Position numbers and translations under genes: made by a program. DNA of 64,000 nt from the NCBI GenBank assembly GCA_960531495.1, contig OY482848.1, forward strand, positions 37,398,320 through 37,462,319, given 5' to 3'. This DNA comes from Zeus faber. Its lineage: Eukaryota; Chordata; Actinopteri; Zeiformes; Zeidae. The notes below the pieces were generated by a model. The model ran no database searches and was not told where the DNA came from. It saw only the letters and a list, made by a program, of their open reading frames with translations. This document shows, piece by piece, positions 41,301-51,839 of this stretch (positions are counted from its first letter, which is position 1; each line of letters starts with the position of its first letter).

Positions 41301-41625
41301 GCTCCAGTATGTGCAGAACTCAGCTGCCAGGGTTCACCCACACCAAGCCCTGGCAGCACATCACCCCCACCCTCATCCACCTCCACTGGCTCCCTGTCAA
41401 GTTCCGCATCTCCTACAAACTCCTCCTCCTCACATACAAATCCCTTCATGCACTCGCCCCCCAATACCTGTCCGACCTCCTCTACCAGCACAAACATGGG
41501 TCTTCTGTCCATCCCCCGTACCAGATTATGAACGTTCAGGGACAGAGCTTTCAGCGTGGCAGCTCCCACCCTCTGGAACTCTCCCACCTGCCACGGCCCA
41601 CCTGAGTGGTGTTTTCAGGGTCCTC
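38320..41625 (+). mobile_element. L2-type LINE, interrupted by an inverted Rex-like LINE
   Basis: Plus-strand 38321-38887 encodes L2-clade reverse transcriptase blocks (LQSAYRAHHSTETALIK, LVNLSTAFDTVSHTIL, then CYADDTQ). The palm stretch between NRTQFV and the YADD box is deleted. The coding sequence resumes after the insertion at about 40975 (MTTNLLQLNSKMSEL) and runs in broken frames through HLKNISHLRPSL and LHWLPVKFRISYKLL to about 41605, the usual L2 C-terminus. Position 38888-40960 is a minus-strand LINE of another family, so this copy was already there when the second landed. Inactive. Confidence 0.85.
38888..40965 (-). mobile_element. Rex-like LINE inserted in the L2 LINE (minus strand)
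   Basis: The 3' tail (TTCAAGATTCAAGATTTTTA) is at 38888 and the 5' truncation near 40965. Minus-strand frames: 40948-40670 (linker, [12 protein letters not shown]), 40656-40105 ([39 protein letters not shown]), 40100-39363 (IIKFADDTVV catalytic box, then INGTSVDRVSSFRYLGVH, TAQDRRALQR, CSSRARRIMKDPHHPNN). Two frame breaks (about 40660 and about 40160) separate them. It is the most complete reverse transcriptase in the window and keeps the FADD box that the copy at 183-4428 has lost. Confidence 0.88.
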
Positions 41626-41924
41626 TGACACAGAGACACGGACGGTGGGGTTGAAGAAACAACAGTTTATTGTTGAGATTTGGCTAGGTGGAACAAGCCC
41701 GTAGCAGACGGACACATGTAATGACAAGGGCTCCTCTCCTGTGTGTGTGGGGATGGGGGTATTACCTGTTGCTCAGTGGTTACTGACAAGCAACAGGTGA
41801 ACAGCCACACTGATCCTGGGTCCAATCAACCAGTGCATTTGTCTTAAAATGCTACTTTTAAACGGTCTTCCTCCACTTTCAGTCTGCGTTTCTGAATCTG
41901 TGTACCCCACATACATCAAGCAAT
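41626..41924. other. Unassigned intergenic stretch
   Basis: Non-coding; includes a GAACAGCCACAC/CAACAGGTG-rich part. Nothing recognised. Confidence 0.4.
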
Positions 41925-42720
41925 TCACATGTGCTTTATTCTCCCCACACCACAGAGTGCAGTGTTATAGTGGGCGACTAGGCTGTCCGGCAAGATGTCA
42001 AGGGCCATGTGGGTCGCAAGCAGATCCGATAGAGCTGGTGCACCCACTGACTTAATATTCCTGAAGGAGATCGTATGACCAGGGTACTGCATGGGCAGGG
42101 GGACAGGGACGCTGAAGAAGACGGTGTGATGGTCCGATACTGCCAGGTCCAGGCACTGCAGATGGGAGGGGGGGGGGGTACTGGTAGAGCAGACTAGGTC
42201 CAAAGTGTGAACTTTAACGTGGGTGGGGCCTTGGACATGCTGCATGATGTTAAAACGGTCCAACAGTGACAGGAATTCAGCAGCGAAACTGCAACTGGAG
42301 GAGTCCACGTGGATATTGAAGTCACCCAGCAGGAGGGTAGATGGAGACTTGGAGCACACAGAGGACAATAGCTCTGTAAGCTCAGACATGAATGTGGTGG
42401 AGGCCTTGGGGAGCGATATATGACGACAATCTGGAGTTAAGGAGACCCAGAGAGTGAAAATCAAATACACTCAAAAGATGTTATATTGAGTGGGTATTGG
42501 GTGTGGGGATTTCCTTGACCGGAATGTCAGCTCGGTGGATGACAGCCAGCCCGCTGCCATGGCCTACGGAGCGGGGTTTCCGAAGGTACACATATCCTGG
42601 GGGAGTGGCTTGGTTGAGGATTACAAAGTCCTGCCGATTTCGCATGTCTCAGTCAGACATAGAAAATCAAGTTCTCTGTCAGTGATATGTCATGGATAAG
42701 TAGTGCTTTATTATTTAAGG
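41925..42720 (-). mobile_element. L2-type LINE 5' fragment (endonuclease), minus strand
   Basis: Minus-strand 42470-41925 encodes the endonuclease half with LLGDFNIHVD (GDFN box), an AVSDHHTVFF block (SDH box) and the following strand. Upstream (42700-42480) a second frame encodes its N-terminus (PGYVYLRKPRS, GLAVIHRAEIPVKEI). The reverse transcriptase is absent; this is a separate copy from the L2 element at 38320. Confidence 0.8.
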
Positions 42721-42867
42721 AACAGGTGTTGAGCAGCATTAAGGAAACTGTAGAGACTCAGGCAGGATGGGAGAAGTGATACTGTCAGCACAGACCAAGG
42801 GCTTCATACAGCTGGTGTGCACGTGATGTTTGTTGTGATAAGGTGGACGTGCAACACGGAACTGCGC

Positions 42868-42933
42868 TGAGAAGAACAATCTTTAATCGTCACACACACA
42901 CACACACACACAGACGCTTTGGATGGTGGCCGG
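42868..42933 (-). repeat. SINE 3' fragment with (AC)n, at the outer edge of palindrome arm 1
   Basis: CTTTAATCGTCACACAC...GGATGGTGGCCGG matches, in reverse orientation, the 3' part of the SINE seen in full at 56074-56505. It ends exactly where homology to palindrome arm 2 begins. Confidence 0.75.
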
Positions 42934-42939
42934 TTAGAT

Positions 42940-45165
42940 GTCGTTTTATAACTACGCCCCTAGTTCTGTGATTCAAATGTTGTCCTGCGACTATGCCCCT
43001 AATTTTGTGTTTTGTCCCTCATTCAATAATACATGATGTGTGTTCATTTAAAAGATACTGTGAAGTCACAGTTTGGCACTTTCACAGTTTACAGTATTAT
43101 TGTGCAAGATAGCTATATCAGAGCAGGCATGCACAGCTGGAGTTGTTTTTCACTACCATGAAGGTCTCTTTTACAGAGGAACAGAGAAGCACTGTCTGAA
43201 GTAGATCAGCAGTAACTGGAAAGAGAAAGGAGTGTTCTGGAGGTGTCAAAACTTCTGCACCTGGCTTTAATTAAGCAACCCAAAGTACTGGTGTGTGTGA
43301 ACATCATATTGTCAAACACCTTAAATAAGATGCAAAAATTATAATTAAAGATATGTTGTGTGAGCATGATGACTAACACATCCTATATATACAGGGTAAT
43401 TATGATTTGAATCAAATATTGTGTTCTGGGTGTGGTGTGGGTGTAAGTGCAGTGCAGGAGCAGCTGTTATTTCAGTCCCGGCGTAGGACTGTTCCAGGGG
43501 TGGGCGATCAGAAGGACAATGGCAATGGTGATGAGGAAGGTGATCATACAGACATGACTGAACTTCTGTTGGCTGGGCTTCATTGTTGGAGTCAGAGGTT
43601 ACTGGCACTTGACTACCGTCGGTTGGGAGCGTGACTTCAATACACGTCCGATGACTCTCTGACATCACCGTCTATTTGGTCTGCTGGATGGTTGGGGACT
43701 TTCTTGCAATGAGATGTGTGCAACCATGTTGGTTGTTCTGCTATCTTAACATCTACTGTGTGGGTGAGGAGGATTTGGAACAGGCCCGGGAATCAGGCCG
43801 AGTTCCATCTCTTTCTCCAGAAGTCACAGATTTCTACCTGGCCAGGTGGTAGGAGGTCGTACCGGGTCCTTCAAGTGGGATGGTAGGTTTGCTTTGACCT
43901 GCTGTATGGACTTCAACACTTGGGTGGAAGACACACAGTTTGACAATGTGATGTAATCCATAACATTTCTTGTGGGTAATTAGTAACCCCACATGAAAAG
44001 AACATTACATGTTATACTTAACCAGCAGTCAAAGTCTAGTACATCAGTGAAACCAGCAGAGGGAGCCAAAGGCTAGTACATCAGGAAAACCAGCAGAGTG
44101 AGCCAAAGTCTAGTGCATCTTAGGACCAGGAGAGGGTGCCAAAGCCTTCCACAGACGGGAAGACTAAATGCAGCTGCATTTTTCAAGGTTGCATGCCCTT
44201 GTACGGCACAGCCGAGAGATGTAGTCAGCTGTCTCGTGATAAAGGGAAAGCTGGATGGAAAAGCACAGAAACGCCATCTTCCAAGAAAGGAGAGGACGTT
44301 CAGCTATGAAGGTTGCGATTGGCTGTCTGAAAAGTGACATCAGAACACATGATGACAAGACTACAACTGCGATTGGCTCAAACGGGATTTTTAGTAATTC
44401 ATGACACCGAAAGGGGCAGAACATGTAAATGAGCAAGCTTCTCTACGTCTATTTGGCTCTCTGGTATACAAATAAACTTTTTTGCATCAGACTCTGTCTG
44501 TTCCACTGTTTTTTCTTCTAGGTTTTTGAGGCCAGAGAATATAGAAACCAGTGTTTTTCTTCTATGTTTTTGAAATCAGAATGAGGTAGAAAACGTCTTG
44601 CAGAGATCCTGATTCTTTTACTGGCCCAAGATCTGGACCTTTGTTTAACCATGACGCTTTGACAGAGGGAGACAGACCTAATCACATTGGTCTCCCTCTC
44701 ATCACCTCATGCAGGGAGTGTCTCCTCACACCATGTAATCATCCTGGCATTCCCATCATTACTAGTGGCAGGTGTCAATTTTTTTGACACAGGAACATTT
44801 CATTCCATCTAGAAAACATGTAAATTATCACCAAACAATATTATTTAACCACAACAGGGGTACAGCTGGTAAAGTCCATCATGAGGTGTTTGAAGGGAGC
44901 ACTTGGAGCAGGAGGGGAAGATCTGGCGGTCATAACACCTCTCCCTGCGTTGCTCTGAGCACAAATAACACATATTTTTTCAGAAATCTTCTGCAAATAC
45001 TGGGAATCCTGTGATCCGGTCATCTTTACTTCCTTCTCTAACCACACCCCCTTTTGACACATGCTCCTTACCATCAGTCAAACCAGCAAAGAAATGAAAA
45101 AGCCGACAGGGGAGATGTTGTTTCCCATGCGGGCGATGCCAAATGCCTGTCACAATAACTGTAGG
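42940..45165 (-). mobile_element. Retrovirus-like remnant in arm 1
   Basis: On the minus strand 45074-44841 carries the integrase start (CVICAQSNAGRG, LMMDFTSC with the first catalytic aspartate), then breaks; the rest of the integrase core present in arm 2 is missing. Minus 43668-43345 is a short frame in the position of an envelope leader. The flank 42945-43145 is LTR-like. All frames are short and broken. Confidence 0.65.
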
Positions 45166-45352
45166 AGACATTTATTATATTTGTATTTGAATAATATAGT
45201 TCATATTATTATTTAGAATATTATTATTTCTATACATCATTAATTGTTTTGCATCTGTATCATTGTTTCTATATAATTAATCATTATTTATGATAGGCAG
45301 TTGGTGCTATAGTCAGTAATTGTAAAATTATTAAGTTCTGGGATAATCAGGT

Positions 45353-45392
45353 GTGTGTGTGCATGAGGTTCGTGGGGGGGGGGGGGGGGTTA
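45353..45392. repeat. (GT)n and poly-G tract
   Basis: GTGTGTGTGCATGAGGTTCGT followed by a run of about 17 G. The complementary poly-C tract lies in arm 2 at about 51624-51639. Confidence 0.85.
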
Positions 45393-46686
45393 AGGAGAGA
45401 GAGGCATTGGGCAAGGAGCAAGGACTGCTGATAAATAATAATGATAATTATTATAATTATAAACTATTTAGCACTTTCAAAACAGTTACAAAGTGCAGAG
45501 GTTTAAACTCCAGGCCCCAGCCTGCCAGGACACCACCTACCCCTGTGTGTGTGTGTTAAAGTGCCTCTATTTTCCTTTGATCTTCAGGTTCAGGGCGAAC
45601 ATGAAGCGATATGTGCTGTACCTGCTTATTTGACGCTGCTTGACCTGATGTACCTGCCAAACTGGCCCCTGTCAGTTGCCATAGTGGCATCTTCAGTAGC
45701 ACCCAATGCACTGTCACACCATGACAGATGATTATAACCACATCATGGTGGTTTCATGAGACACTGACTAGAAGGGCTAGATTTTGTATGTACAATAAAG
45801 ACGTAACAATAAAGCAAACCATGAAATTCACCTAAAGATAAACAATGAACAGCAAAGATTGATAGTGAAAAAATAAACCTAAAGATTAGCATTAAATATG
45901 AACTTATAAATTATAAAAACACGAAAATAACCCAAAGGTTTACACCCTAACCCCAGGCAGTAAACAAGAGAAAATTTGGCATTGTTCTGTAACCTAGAAA
46001 TCGTACACAATGACCTAAAAATGAACAACAAACAGTTAACCAGAAAAATAAACCTAAAGTGGGCAGTTCACAATAAGAACATTTCATTGACCTTGATCTT
46101 TTATATTTCTTAATTTTACATGAACAAGCAAGCAAACAACACATTTCATTCAGCATTACCCCTGACCATTGACCCCTGACTTCCTTTAAAATAATCTACT
46201 GTTCCTGCTTTTGCTGTATCTTGTATGGTCACAATAAGCCTTAATTCAAAGTGTTCTCTCTTCTTCCAATCCAATTCAATTCAAATTTGCTTTATTGGCA
46301 TGGCAATTCTGACATTAAGTAAATTATGAAATGAATCAATAAATTAAAAAAACGGCGACTCATAGGTAGAATATTTGATGTGAAAACCATGGCCCTTACA
46401 AAATGGCCGTATGTTGTAATCGTCTTATTGTCTGTGTTGAGATGTGCTTGTGTTCAACCCGCTAGGCAGCTTTACTACTTGAACTTGAATTACCTAACCT
46501 CTGGCCTTGTGTATATACAGTTTGTAAAGTGAAGAAAAGCACCGGGCCAGTCAGATCAGATACGCAATTTGTCAAAGCTCCAAAACGTCAACTTTAAGCA
46601 CTCTTCACCTATGACCTGAATTCACGCACCCCATTCCAAAGGACTCCACCCTCAACCAAACAGGTTAGGGTGGGGTCAGGATGTGT

Positions 46687-46696
46687 TATAAAAAAG
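46687..46696 (+). promoter_or_regulatory. TATA box of S100-like gene, arm 1 copy
   Basis: TATAAAAAAG lies 120 bp upstream of the ATG, a typical core promoter for a small inducible or tissue-restricted gene. A mirrored copy lies in arm 2 (50317-50326). Confidence 0.6.
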
Positions 46697-46806
46697 GGTT
46701 TTCGTCCTTCCATGACTGTATCTCCACCTGCTGCATCCGTGCCTCCCTGCCTCCAGTTTCCTTCATCCACACCGTTTGGACAAGCCACCTTCAACTGCCA
46801 GCAACC

Positions 46807-47205
46807 ATGGCAGGAATAAAGTCTATTATCCTTAAGAAGATTTTTGATGCCGCCGCCAGTCTGGATGGAGACAGCGCAACCATAAGCAAGGCTGAGCTGA
46901 AGACCCTTCTGGGAAAGTGGATGACTCAGAATAATGTACCGGTAGGTTTATTTCATCCCACCATGAAATGTGATTTCGCTGAAAGAGATCAGTGTTGCTG
47001 TTTGGTTGAAAATATGCTACTACTACTACTACTACTACTACGAGTAATCATCATATTTATTTCCTCCCTGTAGGAGAAAAAGAGAGACGAAATTCTGGAG
47101 AAGGCTCTGATAGGACTGGACACAGACTCCAAAATGACCTTCGCTGAGTTTACCGACTTTGCAGAGTCACTCGCTCCGCAGATGAAGGGACAATGTGTTT
47201 GCTGA
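46807..47205 (+). CDS. S100-like EF-hand protein, arm 1 copy
   Basis: Two coding exons, 46807-46941 and 47074-47205, with a phase-0 GT-AG intron holding a CTA microsatellite; 88 aa, the usual S100 size. The first half has the S100-type pseudo-EF-hand (LDGDSATISKAELKTLL, about 19-35), the intron falls at the hinge (NNVP|EKKRDE), and the second half has LIGLDTDSKMTFAEF (about 58-72). Canonical S100 second loops have 12 residues from first Asp to Glu; here the spacing is about 10, with the usual D-G step missing, so calcium binding by the C-terminal loop is doubtful. It ends in CVC. ATG context (ACCATGG) is optimal; AATAAA is at 47267-47272. S100 dimers bind target proteins, often in response to calcium. 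The protein is identical to the arm 2 copy. The exact subfamily is not identified; other small EF-hand families are possible. Confidence 0.82.
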
Positions 47206-47539
47206 CCACACCCTCATACAAGCTCATCCATGTTAGTCGACTGAGTAAATGGAACATATAAAACAAAATAAAGAATTTCCCTCAACGAACTGCTCTGGCA
47301 TTTAATGTGAAGTGTTGTGTTAAGTCCAAGTGCCTTGTCTGTTCAAGTGACTTCTCCTTTAGAATATGTAAATATGCAAAGGAAACGGTAGATATATCCC
47401 ATATATGTGTATGTTTTCGGATCATTTCAACACAGAGAGCCAAACAAACTAATGGAACACCTTTACTCTGGCTACAGCAAGCACCATTCTGTTCAAGATG
47501 TGCAATGCAATTGAAGTTGAAGAGGCAAAATTCTATTCA

Positions 47540-47905
47540 AGAAGAAGAAGAATCTTTAATTATCACACAACACACCACACTAAAACACACACTCACACTC
47601 ACACACATGCACATGCTTTGGATGGTGGCCAGTGAAATGAGGCCTCTGCATTTAACCATCCTGACTTGTGCTTCCTCCGGGGGGACAGCCAGGAGCAGTG
47701 GGCAGCATTCGTCGACGCGCCCGGGGACCTAGGGACGAGTGTCCATCGCTGGTCAAATGATGTTTGTTGTGCATGTTTTGGGTGGGGGTCCTTACTCACA
47801 TTAGGTGGAGGAAACTTCATGTGAGCAAGGGGAGAACACGCAAACTCCACATAGAAAGGCTCCTATATGGGAGATACCCACCGAGCACGGTGCCAACAGC
47901 GCCGA
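47540..47905 (-). mobile_element. tRNA-derived SINE, 5'-truncated (arm 1)
   Basis: Reverse-orientation copy of the SINE at 56074-56505: AC-rich 3' tail, CCTCCGGGGGGACAGCC block, CCATCGCTGGTCAAATGATG and the GGTGCCAACAGCGCC end. The A- and B-box head is missing. Mirrored in arm 2 at 49108-49473. Confidence 0.8.
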
Positions 47906-47979
47906 AGTGCAGTTCCAGACAATTATTAGTACCTGGGAAAGTCATACATTTGATGTAGCTGAAGGAACGCAAGTTGTTA

Positions 47980-48859
<880 letters not shown>

Positions 48860-49107
48860 GAAGCAGCGACATAAACGCCAGCGTCCTCTCAGACCGGAAG
48901 GTGTTGTGCTTTTACTCCACACAAACACAACAAGATTCAAGATTCAAGCATCCTGACTTGTGCAACATTGTTGTGCTTTCGGATATCTTAAAATGTTAGG
49001 GTCCCCCCTGCTAGCCTCAATGGCGTCATTATGCAACAACTTGCGTTCCTTCAGCTACATCAAACGTATGACTTTCCCAGGTACTAATAATTGTCTGGAA
49101 CTGCACT

Positions 49108-49473
49108 TTGGCGCTGTTGGCACCGTGCTCCGGTGGGTTATCTCCCAAATAGGAGCCTTTCTGTGTGGAGTTTGCGTGTTCTCCCCGTGCTCACATGGGG
49201 TTTCCTCCACCTAACGTGAGTAAGGACCCCCACCCAAAACATGCACAACACATCATTTGACCAGCGATGGACACTCATCACCAGGTACCCTGGCGCGTCG
49301 ACGAATGCTGCCCACTGCTCCTGGCTGTCCCCCCGGAGGAAGCACAAGTCAGGATGGTTAAATGCAGAGGCCTCATTTCACTGGCCACCATCCAAAGCAT
49401 GTGCATGTGTGTGAGTGTGAGTGTGTGTTTTAGTGTGGTGTGTTGTGTGATAATTAAAGATTCTTCTTCTTCT
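49108..49473 (+). mobile_element. tRNA-derived SINE, 5'-truncated (arm 2)
   Basis: Mirror of 47540-47905 in plus orientation, starting at GGCGCTGTTGGCACCGTG and ending in GTGTTGTGTGATAATTAAAG and a TTCTTC tail. It differs from arm 1 by several substitutions (for example GCCAGGGTACCTGG against GCCCGGGGACCTAGG after complementing). Confidence 0.8.
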
Positions 49474-49807
49474 TGAATAGAATTTTGCCTCTTCAACTTC
49501 AATTGCATTGCACATCTTGAACAGAATGGTGCTTGCTGTAGCCAGAGTAAAGGTGTTCCATTAGTTTGTTTGGCTCTCTGTGTTGAAATGATCCGAAAAC
49601 ATACACATATATGGGATATATCTACCGTTTCCTTTGCATATTTACATATTCTAAAGGAGAAGTCACTTGAACAGACAAGGCACTTGGACTTAACACAACA
49701 CTTCACATTAAATGCCAGAGCAGTTCGTTGAGGGAAATTCTTTATTTTGTTTTATATGTTCCATTTACTCAGTCGACTAACATGGATGAGCTTGTATGAG
49801 GGTGTGG

Positions 49808-50206
49808 TCAGCAAACACATTGTCCCTTCATCTGCGGAGCGAGTGACTCTGCAAAGTCGGTAAACTCAGCGAAGGTCATTTTGGAGTCTGTGTCCAGTCC
49901 TATCAGAGCCTTCTCCAGAATTTCGTCTCTCTTTTTCTCCTACAGGGAGGAAATAAATATGATGATTACTCGTAGTAGTAGTAGTAGTAGTAGTAGCATA
50001 TTTTCAACCAAACAGCAACACTGATCTCTTTCAGCGAAATCACATTTCATGGTGGGATGAAATAAACCTACCGGTACATTATTCTGAGTCATCCACTTTC
50101 CCAGAAGGGTCTTCAGCTCAGCCTTGCTTATGGTTGCGCTGTCTCCATCCAGACTGGCGGCGGCATCAAAAATCTTCTTAAGGATAATAGACTTTATTCC
50201 TGCCAT
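49808..50206 (-). CDS. S100-like EF-hand protein, arm 2 copy
   Basis: Exons 50206-50072 and 49939-49808 on the minus strand, the exact mirror of the arm 1 gene, with identical coding and intron sequence, TATA box at 50326-50317 and poly(A) signal near 49746-49741. The product is the same 88-aa S100-like protein with a shortened second EF-hand loop. The two genes are convergently oriented, 2.6 kb apart at their stop codons. Both are intact, so both are probably expressed; their promoter regions differ by at least one base. Same caveats on subfamily as the arm 1 copy. Confidence 0.82.
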
Positions 50207-51839
50207 GGTTGCTGGCAGTTGAAGGTGGCTTGTCCAAACGGTGTGGATGAAGGAAACTGGAGGCAGGGAGGCACGGATGCAGCAGGTGGAGATACAGTCA
50301 TGGAAGGACGAAAACCCTTTTTTATAACACATCCTGACCCCACCCTAACCTGTTTGGTTGAGGGTGGAGTCCTTTGGAATGGGGTGCGTGAATTCAGGTC
50401 ATAGGGGAAGAGTGCTTAAAGTTGACGTTTTGGAGCTTTGACAAATTGCGTATCTGATCTGACTGGCCCGGTGCTTTTCTTCACTTTACAAACTGTATAT
50501 ACACAAGGCCAGAGGTTAGGTAATTCAAGTTCAAGTAGTAAAGCTGCCTAGCGGGTTGAACACAAGCACATCTCAACACAGACAATAAGACGATTACAAC
50601 ATACGGCCATTTTGTAAGGGCCATGGTTTTCACATCAAATATTCTACCTATGAGTCGCCGTTTTTTTAATTTATTGATTCATTTCATAATTTACTTAATG
50701 TCAGAATTGCCATGCCAATAAAGCAAATTTGAATTGAATTGGATTGGAAGAAGAGAGAACACTTTGAATTAAGGCTTATTGTGACCATACAAGATACAGC
50801 AAAAGCAGGAACAGTAGATTATTTTAAAGGAAGTCAGGGGTCAATGGTCAGGGGTAATGCTGAATGAAATGTGTTGTTTGCTTGCTTGTTCATGTAAAAT
50901 TAAGAAATATAAAAGATCAAGGTCAATGAAATGTTCTTATTGTGAACTGCCCACTTTAGGTTTATTTTTCTGGTTAACTGTTTGTTGTTCATTTTTAGGT
51001 CATTGTGTACGATTTCTAGGTTACAGAACAATGCCAAATTTTCTCTTGTTTACTGCCTGGGGTTAGGGTGTAAACCTTTGGGTTATTTTCGTGTTTTTAT
51101 AATTTATAAGTTCATATTTAATGCTAATCTTTAGGTTTATTTTTTCACTATCAATCTTTGCTGTTCATTGTTTATCTTTAGGTGAATTTCATGGTTTGCT
51201 TTATTGTTACGTCTTTATTGTACATACAAAATCTAGCCCTTCTAGTCAGTGTCTCATGAAACCACCATGATGTGGTTATAATCATCTGTCATGGTGTGAC
51301 AGTGCATTGGGTGCTACTGAAGATGCCACTATGGCAACTGACAGGGGCCAGTTTGGCAGGTACATCAGGTCAAGCAGCGTCAAATAAGCAGGTACAGCAC
51401 ATATCGCTTCATGTTCGCCCTGAACCTGAAGATCAAAGGAAAATAGAGGCACTTTAACACACACACACAGGGGTAGGTGGTGTCCTGGCAGGCTGGGGCC
51501 TGGAGTTTAAACCTCTGCACTTTGTAACTGTTTTGAAAGTGCTAAATAGTTTATAATTATAATAATTATCATTATTATTTATCAGCAGTCCTTGCTCCTT
51601 GCCCAATGCCTCTCTCTCCTTAACCCCCCCCCCCCCCCCACGAACCTCATGCACACACACACCTGATTATCCCAGAACTTAATAATTTTACAATTACTGA
51701 CTATAGCACCAACTGCCTATCATAAATAATGATTAATTATATAGAAACAATGATACAGATGCAAAACAATTAATGATGTATAGAAATAATAATATTCTAA
51801 ATAATAATATGAACTATATTATTCAAATACAAATATAAT

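Larger units (their letters stand above)
42934..47978 (+). repeat. Large inverted duplication, arm 1
   Basis: Arm 1 is the reverse complement of 49035-54225. Between about 44830 and 47978 each position x matches 97013-x. The outer part is offset by 225 bp because arm 2 keeps an integrase segment absent here. Contents: retrovirus-like remnants (42940-45160), intergenic DNA, the S100-like gene (46680-47280) and a SINE fragment (47540-47905). The inner boundary is the AAGTTGTT ending at 47978. Confidence 0.93.

Noticed and set aside
46260..46330. CAATTCAATTCAAATTTGC-type stretch as a SINE
   Set aside because: Resembles a common fish retroposon tail but has no Pol III boxes or recognisable body; too short to call.
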